In this document: one piece after another, positions 56,016 to 64,000 of the stretch
Layout of the letters: each line of letters opens with the position of its first letter
How positions within the stretch are numbered: the first letter of the stretch is position 1
DNA from: Sabethes cyaneus
Lineage: Eukaryota; Arthropoda; Insecta; Diptera; Culicidae
DNA: 64,000 nt
Direction of reading: 5' to 3'
Assembly: GCF_943734655.1 (NCBI RefSeq)
Contig: NC_071354.1
Coordinates: forward strand, 161,965,142 to 162,029,141
Notes under the pieces: generated by a model
Seen by the model: only the letters and a program-made list of their open reading frames with translations
Told to the model about the DNA's origin: nothing
Databases searched by the model: none
Program-made: the position numbers and the translations under genes

Positions 56016-57220
56016 CCGTTATGTGTGCAACAGGGTACCCGGGTACCTTTTCAGTTTTAAAATTGTTATAACTCATTCAATTTAAAACATACGTCATTGA
56101 AATTTTGCGACATCGTTAAACTCGTTGATCTTAAGTAATTGAGGTTTTTTGGTGCATATCCATAAAGGGGATTAGCAATGAGTGGCACTTGATTCTTTTT
56201 ATTACGTAGGAGCGCGACAAGGGTACCCGGGTACCCATGATTTGCTATGTTCATAACTTTGGTTATTTTGAACCGATTTGGATGAAACTAGTGGCATTTG
56301 ATTCGTACATTTATCTAGTTTTGATTAGATAAAGCATTTGGCGGTCAAATGACAAGTAGTTCCCGGGAATCGGTAATTCCGGAGCAATGTCCGGTAAAAC
56401 GTGGGAAGCCGCTTGTTTTGAAAGAATATCAGCTTTCAGCAAAGCTATTAGCTTTGAACTTGACATTGTGGACCCTTCATTCATCTTATTTGGTGACTTT
56501 AGATCGCATTGGCCATTCCAGAATTGGGTTCCTGTAGGGTTACAGATGGCCAGTTGGGTGCCTAATCCAATATTAGAATTGGTTTAGCGGATCTTTTAGA
56601 TGTTTTGAGGTGATATGGCCAGTTTAGTACTGATTAATAATTTCGGAACTGGTTCCAAATATATAACGGATGGTTCTTCATTTTGAACTGTTCTGATAAT
56701 GCTAAGCATTATCTCGAATCCTGCGGTATCATCTGGTAGAAACCATTTTCGAAATAATCAATCAAAATACATCGAAATGTAAAAAATATCACCTACCGAA
56801 CTAATTCCAAGAACTTTGATACCCATATTGCTAGGTTTTACCTCCAATCCTAGACTGGCCACCCATGACCTCACAGGAACCTACTCCGGAATGGCCAACC
56901 TGATTCATCTCGTTATATGAAATAGTTCATTGTATGAATTTTTAGAGTTTTTATATCCGCATGACTGATTTTCCTGCAATAAAATCAGTTCTCTACCTCA
57001 CAGCGGACTCTCTGTCGGAATTCCGGATTTTCGAACCCCGTGTGTCTTTTAATGGCCAAATGGTCAAATAATTCAAAACTAGATAAACTAACGAATCAAA
57101 TGACACTTATTTCATCAAAATCGGTTTAAAATTGTTGATGTTATGACAATATAAATTTTGGGTACCCGGGTACCCTTGTCGCCCTGCTAAAGGTGTTTTT
57201 TTTTGTCGCACACATAACGG
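56016..57220. mobile_element. 1205-bp TTAA-flanked element with GGGTACCCGGGTACCC palindromes
   Basis: Inverted ends CCGTTATGTGTGC and, from the right, CCGTTATGTGTGC are flanked by TTAA at 56012-56015 and 57221-57224, so it is piggyBac-like by target site. A 16-bp palindrome GGGTACCCGGGTACCC occurs at 56033 (last base changed), 56221-56236 and 57160-57175; the latter two have an adjacent GCGACAAG/CTTGTCGC word. No transposase ORF. Related to 11964-12485 by mechanism, not by sequence. Confidence 0.8.
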
Positions 57221-57304
57221 TTAAACAAACAAAATCTATGGAAAAAATCCCACGGACGCTTTAAAAGTGGTTTATAAATCAAAGTAAGTTATTGTTGGCG
57301 AAAT

Positions 57305-57480
57305 TGTCGAAAAACCGTGTTATTTCGAGAAACCGTATTATTTCGAGAAACCGTGTAAAAAAAATCCGTGCTATTTCGAGAAACCGTGTAAAAAAAATCC
57401 GTGCTATTTCGAGAAACCGTGCAAAAAAAGTCGTGCAAAAAAAATCCGTGTAAAAAAAATCCGTGCAAAAAAAGAATTGG
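57305..57480. repeat. ~32-bp minisatellite CCGTGTAAAAAAAATCCGTG, array 2
   Basis: Same unit and same orientation as 53685-53880. It ends AAAAAAAGAATTGGGTGTAT, which is the inverse of the ATACACCGAATTCTTTTTTT that precedes array 1, and it abuts the 3' end of the minus-strand LINE at about 57480. Confidence 0.9.
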
Positions 57481-57659
57481 GTGTATATATATGTGTCTCC
57501 TGCCGTATCAAGAATTCCTCTCCATTGTACTCGGTCCTGGGCTACTCGTCGCCAATTCGTTGCGCGTCTCGACACACGCAAGTCGGCTTCAACATGGTCG
57601 AGCCATCTAGCACGTTCTAGCTCTCCAAGTAGTGCCTGTAGCTCGTGATTCATACGCCT

Positions 57660-58055
57660 CTACCACTCTCCGCTTCCCGTTTGTACTCCACCAAAAATAG
57701 TCTGCAACACCTTTTGTTGAAATACGGCTAGTATACGAATGTCTTCCGAAAGCAAAGTTTCTGTCTCAAGTCCGTAGAGGACTACCGGTCTGATTAGCGT
57801 TTTGTACATCATCAGCTTTGTGCAGTGGCGTATGCTCCTTGATCGAAGCGTCTTGCGGATGGAAAAGTAGGCTCGATTTCCAGCTTGAATGCGTCGTTTG
57901 ATCTCCTTATTCGTATTATTGTCGGCGGTGACCAGAGATCCCAGATATACGAACTCATCAGCCACTTCCAGATCATCGTCGTCAATAGTCACTGTCCGTG
58001 GGAGACAAACGTTGCTTTCTCTGGAGCCTCTTCCTACCATATATTTGGTTTTCAC
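57660..58055 (-). pseudogene. RTE-like ORF, C-terminal frame
   Basis: 131-codon open frame from KTKYMVGRGSRESNV to GGVQTGSGEW. It covers the post-catalytic part of the reverse transcriptase, continuing directly from the frame 58081-58422 after a frame change. The open length reflects a moderately young copy, but catalytic residues are not in this piece. Confidence 0.85.
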
Positions 58056-58328
58056 CGGATTGATTTGTAATCCTATCCCCCTAGGCTCCGTTTTTAGTGT
58101 AGATTGCCTCCGCCGCCCCAGGGTTTCTAGTAATGATGTCGAGGCCGTCTGCGAAGGCTAGGAGTTGGCTACTCTTGCTGAAGATCGTTCCTCTCGTTTC
58201 GATGCCCGCTCGTCGGATCACACCTTCAATAGCGATATTAAATAACATACAAGACAGTCCATCTCCTTGCCGCAACCCTCTGCGCGATTCGAAAGGACTC
58301 GAGAGCATCACCGAAACGCGCACGTAGC

Positions 58329-58738
58329 CAGGGATGGTTCGCTCACTTTGACTCAATTTTGATTCATTTGACAGTGGCGTCGTAACCAAGCAAAATTTGG
58401 AAAAAATTGATATATGGGACATTTGTAGATAATAACTAGATCTACAGTTTTGCTTAATAAAGTGTTGCTGTATCTTTTGTAGTTACGGTGCTACAATGCT
58501 AGTACCGCATTAGTTAGTTACTTATGTTAGTTAGTAATGAACGTTCATTTAGTTACTAAAGAGGTACTAGCATTGTAGCGCCGTAACTATAAAAGTTACA
58601 GCAACACTTTATTCTGCAAAATTATAAATAATAACGAGTTCTACAAATGTTTCATACATAACTTTGTCAAATTTTGCTCGGCTGAGACGGTAGTGTCAAA
58701 TGAATCAAAATTGACTCAAAGTGATCGAACCATCCCTG
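58329..58738. mobile_element. 410-bp hAT-like MITE with perfect 8-bp target duplication
   Basis: Inverted ends CAGGGATGGTTCG and CGAACCATCCCTG are flanked by CACGTAGC at 58321-58328 and 58739-58746. It interrupts the reverse transcriptase frame of the surrounding LINE exactly between two codable segments; removing the element and one duplication gives an uninterrupted frame. The interior repeats the family plan (TTTGTAGATAATAACTAGAT, GTTACGGTGCTACAATGCTA, mirrored). Confidence 0.95.
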
Positions 58739-58870
58739 CACGTAGCACATCACTCGCTCCAGAGTAGCTTTGGTCAGCAGCGCCAGTTTGTCCGGAAAAC
58801 CGTACACGTGTATTATCTGCCGTAGCTGTTCTCGTTTAACTGTATCGTATGCTGCTCTGAAATCCAGTAC

Positions 58871-61580
58871 CTGAAATTTTCTGCAGTATTAGCAATTTTA
58901 TAAATTTTACGATCAGAATTCTTTGAAAAATTGATATCAAAAAACCATACTAAGGTTTTTCTCATTCTTTTCCATATTAAGAACGTCTATAATTTTTCAT
59001 TTTTCCCACTGTATCAATTTTTCACTCAAGTGATATTTGCATATCGATACCGCAACAGTCTTATAAAGCATAAGAATTCTATTTGTTACTAAAAATATTG
59101 AAAAAGTTCATAACTCTTCAGCACGATGCTGTATTACTGATTTATCTGGTTCAATTCATCTGAAATTGAATATTCTCCCTGCAGCATTCATCGTCATTAG
59201 CAAAATTACCATAATCGTTTTCCGGAATTAAATTTCACACCAAATAGTGGGCCACTTGATTCGATGAAACATCAACCACACTTTTCAGTCGATCTGCGAA
59301 ATTCGATAATCTATCCACACGCATTCGATCCCCATAAGCATAAGCTCTTGCCCGTAGAGTGTCCATCAACATCATCATCATCATCATGCACAAATTGCTG
59401 GCTCAACGGCGGCGGCGTCAGCTCTAAGTGCGTTTGAAAATCGAAAGTGAAAGAAAATCGAAAACATAACCTCCATAGAAGCCCAATCAATCAATAATGT
59501 ACACAGCGAATGCGGTTGCTGCCTGTAACCGAACGAGGAAAACCAAGAAGGTTTATGTTGATCGGTTTTTTTCTTCTTTTTGTCGGCTTCCTATAATATG
59601 TTTACCGCGGACCAGTATTATTTAAAACAGCTGAAAAGCTCATCTTGGTCGAACCATAGTTACTTCATAATGAAGTAATAATCATAATAATGGTCATCAT
59701 CAATCGTCCCCCGCAGCAACAATGCGTCCGCCTCGAGGCGGGATTATCTGTTTTCTATTTCGCCTCGTACATATTGAGTGATGCGAAAGTTCAATTAAAT
59801 TCAAAATACTATCAATCCGTCACCGCGATAGTATAAACAAAGGTTGATGACATTGGATTCGGGAAAGAAGAGAAAAACCAATATCAAAAATAAACAAATG
59901 GTAAGAGATTTATATTAACTTGTGCTTAGAAGGAAATCAAAGTTATTTCCGAAATCGTTTTGTAACAAACAAAAATGTAAAGCGTGGTAGATAATTGCAA
60001 CATGATCCAACATTGTAGAAAAATACTGTAAATTTCTCTGCGAGAATGTTTTGAATTACCAGTAATATTTTTAGTAGAATTTCGTAAATTTAATTTCAAG
60101 TGTCTCGAGACAAACAAACTCAGAGCATTAAAATTAAAAAAAATTATTTTTGAAATTGTGTTTGAGCGTTTTGGAACAGAGGAAAATGTTCCATTTAATT
60201 TGACTGTTGCAGTGGTAATGGGAAATTAAATGGGACTCGCTTCTCCTCGCTTCCATCACGTTGATTAAAATAAAAATTCAAAATTTGCGTGACATCACAA
60301 TGATTACGTTATAAATTGTTCATGTCAGACATGCCGTCATGTTTCAAAATACAAGCTTGGTTAAACATAAAACGGGTTTAACTCCTAAATGTATGTAACT
60401 CATCTGCCTGAAATGGAGCTTGAAAGCTCTGTACATTAGCAGTTGAACATACCACCCACATTGCATTTATACAATGAGCGCGTCGTAAACACCACCCTTC
60501 GGATATCTGTAAAATGATTTTTTTTCTGAATTAACCTGATTATAATATTTTTTTCCAACATTTTGTCCAACTTCAGGAAAATCTCCAATTTGTGCAATTT
60601 TAATCAGCTCGGACATTTATTCTTCCACCTTAAGATTAACATTTTTTCTATTTTGATAGTGCAGCCCACTTCAATTTTTTTACGGATTGCCTTTCTCATT
60701 GACCTGTATTTTTCTGAGAATGAAAGCAAAATGTATCACAGAAAACACAACATATGGTCAGCAAGATATTTGTAACGTGCATTGAAAGAGTTTTCTAACT
60801 TTTTTTTTCGGAATTTTGATTGCAGATTATTTACGTCCTACACTTTTTTCAAAACAAACTAATTTGTTTTCATTAATAAATATCTAATAAACATCGAACA
60901 AAAAAATATTCCGAAAGCTTTCTCAAGAAAGCTTTGCAATAGGCTTTACCATTTTCATTTTGAAATGAACATTAATTCACGATTTATGAGAGAAGCTAGC
61001 TTTTCCCGCAAAATGAATCAGTCAAAAGCTCCGAACGCGACCGAAGGCAGTCGGCATTTTTCGCTCTCAAGCATTTTCAGACTCTCTTTTTCCACCTGCC
61101 TGGGAAAATAAACACAGACTGATATATATACCTATATGTAGGTAGGTAGGTATATGTGGCTCTTTATCGTTATGCGGGTGTCGACCAATGCTCAGTCGGT
61201 GCTAGCCCAGGCAGACACAATGCAATGCAGTCGGTTTGCCGGCATTCGGTGGGTGGGTGGGTGTTTGGGTGGTAGATTTGATGAATGTTTTTTTCTCGGT
61301 TTGTTTTGATTGCTCGCATTCGTCGCAAAATACTACTGTGTGCATATGTATTTGTTCGAACGTGTGGAATCGGAAGTTGATAGAAGGCTAGTTAGACAAC
61401 AATTAATTATAGTTTAAATCTGTGAACCAGAATAAAAATAGCATGACAGATAATAAAAGTGAAGCGGATTCAAAGATATTTATTCAGCCGGCGAATTAAG
61501 TAAATTGCAACGTGATTCCTTCGTTCCTTCGCTCTGTCATTTCTCATTAACTATCGTAACTTGCATGAATATTTCCGACA
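58871..61580. other. No gene recognised
   Basis: Mostly AT-rich. A (CAT)n run lies at about 59372-59390, GTAGGTAGGTAGG near 61139-61151 and GGGTGGGTGGGTG near 61250. The part 61020-61370 has better-mixed composition. No ORF has a recognisable motif, and no named repeat was found. Confidence 0.4.
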
Positions 61581-61582
61581 TA

Positions 61583-61793
61583 CAGGATTCCCCCGAATAA
61601 GGCGATGGGTGGTGCTCTATGTCCAAACCGACATCTCAGTTGTTCATTACCCTATAAGGTTGATTATTGGTAGTTGACGGGGTTATAGCAGATACTTACA
61701 ATATACCAAAAATCAGCTTCATTGGTTAAAGGTCAACTAAGAAATTGCTGTGGACTTACAGTTACACCCATCGCCTTTTTTGGAAGACTGCTT
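61583..61793. mobile_element. 211-bp TA-flanked MITE, copy 1
   Basis: Left CAGGATTCCCCCGAATAAGG and right (reversed) AAGCAGTCTTCCAAAAAAGG form inverted ends, with TA at 61581-61582 and 61794-61795. The interior is palindromic overall (GGCGATGGGTG...CACCCATCGCC). Copy 2 lies 470 bp away. Confidence 0.8.
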
Positions 61794-62263
61794 TAGTTGA
61801 AATTATTTCAACATTTACAATGCAGTGCTGTACTCGTTTTGGAAACACCTAGTTTGGTAATAAGTATTTTTCGATTTTTCAAACACCAATTGTCACTCTT
61901 CGTTTATTAGTTAGTGATATTAGATTTAAATTATGATAAAAACTTAACAATAAATTAGCCTAGCGTAAAAATTGGCAAAATATAAGAATCAGTTCAGACA
62001 TTCAGTTGGAAAATAACTTTGGAATTTCCCCTGACCACAGAACTAGCATTATAGAAGTTTTCAATATTAAATTCCGGAGAGCCTCGTAATTACGTCACTA
62101 TCTGCATTTATAAACAAAGACTAAAAGTTGTCTTCTAACGAACAAAAGCATGAACATGATAAACAACATTGTAGACAGATGAATCATTTGTTCATACTTC
62201 AGTTTGCAAGATTCAGCAAATGCTCGTTGGAAATCGACGATCGAAGTGTTTGCTTCAGAGTTA

Positions 62264-62473
62264 CAGGAATCCTCGAATAAGGCGATGGGTGGTGCTGTAC
62301 GCCCATCTCGGTATCTCAGCTGGCCATTAACCAATAAAGTTCATTTTTGGTAGTTGACTAAGTTATACCACATACTAGCAATGTACCAAAAATCAATTTT
62401 ATTGATTAATGGACACCACAACAATCGCTGTGGGCGTATATCACCACTCACCGCCTTATTCGGGGGACTGCTG
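62264..62473. mobile_element. 210-bp TA-flanked MITE, copy 2
   Basis: Left CAGGAATCCTCGAATAAGGC and right (reversed) CAGCAGTCCCCCGAATAAGG, flanked by TA at 62262-62263 and 62474-62475. Co-linear with copy 1 in the same orientation, including GGCGATGGGTGGTGCT and TTTTTGGTAGTTGAC. Confidence 0.85.
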
Positions 62474-62596
62474 TACTTCCAATTCGTAAGTTTTTTATTT
62501 ATCACAGAAAACATCATGCACTGTGTCATTTAGTAGCCTAAATGATTAAAATATGAAGTTACAGACACGTGATAAAATAACGAACCATTAATTTCA

Positions 62597-62900
62597 CCTA
62601 AAAATAAAAAATAAGAAAACTTATCCAATTTAATTCTACTATGTGTATTTTATTCAATAACAGATACGTATTTCGCCTACGACTTGCAGGCTTCCTCAGT
62701 GTCTGTTTTCGAACTATATTTCGAATTCGAACTTCGACTTCGAATAGTTCGAAAACAGACACTGAGGAAGCCTGCAAGTCGTAGGCGAAATACGTATCTG
62801 TCATTGAATAAAATACACATAGTAGAATTAAATTGGATAAGTTTTCTTATTTTTTATTTTTAGGTTTCGTATTCTACTAAGATGCTCCAAAAACTTCAGT
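62597..62900. mobile_element. 304-bp insert: 266-bp palindrome plus tail, 11-bp target duplication, hammerhead-like core
   Basis: CATTAATTTCA at 62586-62596 is repeated at 62901-62911. Between them is a near-perfect palindrome (62597-62862, arms about 110-125 bp) and a 38-bp one-sided tail. The plus-strand arm contains CTGAGGA (62762-62768), a 6-bp stem (62770-62775 with 62781-62786), GAAA (62787-62790), a mini stem ATAC/GTAT, C, and TGTC pairing with GACA just upstream, the layout of a type I hammerhead with one extra base after CTGAGGA. The other arm has the same motif on the minus strand. Confidence 0.75.
62762..62802 (+). ncRNA. Hammerhead-ribozyme-like motif
   Basis: Core CTGAGGA, stem II GCCTGC/GTAGGC with loop AAGTC, GAAA, then ATAC GTAT as a loopless stem III and C as the cleavage-site base, with stem I formed by GACA (62758-62761) and TGTC (62799-62802). 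All conserved core positions fit except a single extra A between CTGAGGA and stem II, and stem III has no loop, so activity would need a dimer, as reported for minimal hammerheads in repeats. Activity is not shown. Confidence 0.4.
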
Positions 62901-62969
62901 CATTAATTTCAATCAAAGCGCTTCCGTCAGTGTCAATTAAATGGGGGATTTCAGTGCATTAAGATGAAC

Positions 62970-63167
62970 GATGATAATAAAAACGACCGTTGGTTTTGTT
63001 AAAGATGTGGTATTGGCTTTTGGTCACGGGTTTCGTGCGAAAATATTATATTTCGTTTATTGTCGACGTTTCTGTCCTGAGGATGAAGGGATACCCTTCG
63101 AAACGTCGACAATAAACGAAATATAATATTTTCGCACGAAGCCCGTGACCAAAAGCCAATACCACAT
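62970..63167. mobile_element. 198-bp fold-back insert with 13-bp target duplication
   Basis: CATTAAGATGAAC flanks it at 62957-62969 and 63168-63180. Arms from GATGTGGTATTGGCTTTTGG (63004) are mirrored up to 63168, around a centre with CTGAGGA (63077-63083), stem GAAGGG/CCCTTC and GAAA (63100-63103). A 34-bp one-sided stretch (62970-63003) precedes the palindrome. Long, variable-length target duplications indicate retrotransposition-type insertion, not cut-and-paste. The core lacks the U needed to close stem III, so ribozyme activity is less likely here than in the neighbour. Confidence 0.75.
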
Positions 63168-63369
63168 CATTAAGATGAACTTTTAATCGCTTCTTTTGTG
63201 TTTTGGTTTGGTATCCAATATTGATCAGCAGATTAGTAGCAGCAGAAATTACTTTAAAGTTAGACGTGTCTCGAAAAGTCGCGTCAACATTGACAAATCG
63301 TGTTTGAGTCCAATTTGCCGTCATTAGAGATAATCACCAGCTTCATTTAATATTTTGTTCGCCAAGTGT

Positions 63370-63505
63370 TGTATAGTCTGTGGCAGCATTGACACAATGT
63401 TGATACTTGCACCCCCATCAAAGTAAGCGTTTACTGCTACCGACTATTCATTATATCAGTCAGTTGATGATAGCTTAGTTCAGGTATGGCGTCACAGACT
63501 ATACA
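63370..63505. repeat. Inverted repeat, 13-bp arms
   Basis: TGTATAGTCTGTG at 63370-63382 and CACAGACTATACA at 63493-63505 are perfect inverse copies, 136 bp overall. Possibly the ends of a small element; no flanking duplication seen. Confidence 0.5.
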
Positions 63506-63649
63506 GACATATCAAGAATGAAGTGAGGGAATCACTTATCGTTGCCACATTCTTATTTGTCCCTATGTATAAGTTCAACACATAGTTCTTCGATATTCAG
63601 TAGACAACATAGCACGATCTTGAAAAATAATTTTACACGTGTTCCATAT

Positions 63650-64000
63650 GCCTACAAATCAGGGCAGATCTACCTCAAGGAGTGTTAACAGAAGCATCTG
63701 CCTTCTCTGTCAAAGCAACACGAGTGCCCTTAGATCTTCTGGCCGGATCTATCTTCGTGCCAATATTCAAAGGATGTATTGGAGTGGTACGAAACCAACG
63801 GAGTCGCTTTCGTACCTAAGAACATGAACGCCTCGAATGCACCGGAACTAAGGCCCATCGAAAAATACTAGACTATTATGAAGCAGGCACTACGGAAGAA
63901 TCCCAAGGAGGTCAAGTCTGAAGAAGAAATGAAGACAAAGTGGATTTCCGTACATATGAAGCTGCAGTTAGGTTGTACAAACCTTTTTGAGTGGAGTTAA
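63650..64000 (+). pseudogene. ITmD37E mariner transposase, C-terminal catalytic part, cut by window edge
   Basis: The plus strand reads GQIYLKEC, then IFWPDLSSCQYSKDVLEWYE with the catalytic Asp codon at 63746-63748, TNGVAFVPKNMNASNAPELR and PIEKY with the Glu codon at 63860-63862. The 37 residues between them define the DD37E group. A stop at 63869-63871 replaces the usual Trp after RPIEKY, followed by TIMKQALRKNPKEVKSEEEM in frame. Earlier stops and a frame change lie near 63690 and 63730. The N-terminal half is not present upstream. Confidence 0.88.

Larger units (their letters stand above)
57481..58871 (-). pseudogene. RTE-like LINE, 3' portion, split by a hAT-like MITE
   Basis: On the minus strand, from 58871: LDFRAAYDTVKREQLRQIIH (motif A), the MITE, then SSPFESRRGLRQGDGLSCML (motif B), LLAFADGLDIITR (motif C with the second catalytic Asp changed to Gly), LPRTVTIDDDD, VADEFVYLGSLVTADNNTNK, IQAGNRAYFSIRKTLRSRSI, MYKTLIRPVVLYGLE and a tail NWRRVAQDRVQWRGILD near 57510. 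A stop near 58100 separates two frames. The 5' part is missing beyond 58871. Confidence 0.9.

Overview
The window looks like repeat-rich euchromatin from a large, AT-rich insect genome. The mix points to a culicine mosquito, probably Aedes: RTE-like and R1-like LINEs, DD37E and DD37D mariner relatives of the kind described from mosquitoes, tRNA-derived SINEs, TTAA- and TA-flanked short elements, and BEL/Pao remnants. That assignment is inference from repeat families; no host marker gene was recognised. I found no intact host protein gene, tRNA, rRNA or CRISPR array. Almost every coding-like stretch is a decayed transposon.

Left part (1-15.4 kb): broken RTE-like LINEs (1-455, 2365-3830, 7740-8130, 9060-9270), one of them hit by a deleted DD37E mariner at 2911-3694; a tRNA-like SINE family; a reverse LINE fragment at 10.6-11.25 kb; a TTAA-flanked element (11964-12485); a TA-flanked fold-back (13593-13723); and a hAT-like MITE with a perfect 8-bp target duplication (14151-14540). 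The 15.4-18.6 kb stretch carries nothing I can name.

Middle part (18.6-36.3 kb): a nearly full-length DD37D mariner (18621-19900) whose first catalytic Asp is Gly; a clear nest in which a 5'-truncated RTE LINE (21719-23838, minus strand) sits inside another LINE with a 13-bp target duplication; a SINE with a 13-bp duplication; a 1.2-kb purine-rich tract with a 98-bp exact duplication outside it; a degenerate AAGTCCAATTT array; and a hAT-like MITE split by a 1016-bp element with Transib/RSS-like CACAGTG ends.

Right part (39-64 kb): an R1-like LINE 3' end with poly(A) tail running into a long CA microsatellite; two opposite-facing copies of a large composite element built of diverged tandem units (41.27-43.2 kb and 50.6-53.6 kb); a near full-length but dead R1-like LINE (43.2-46.65 kb); a BEL/Pao pol remnant; an RTE LINE split by a 410-bp hAT-like MITE; a 1205-bp TTAA element; and a cluster of four fold-back elements at 61.58-63.17 kb. 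Two of these have 11- and 13-bp target duplications and a hammerhead-ribozyme-like core, the most interesting signal here. The window ends inside another DD37E mariner.

The parts do not act together as a pathway. The window is a layered insertion record, and the target duplications allow parts of the order of events to be read. Functional claims rest on motif recognition by eye, without database searches.
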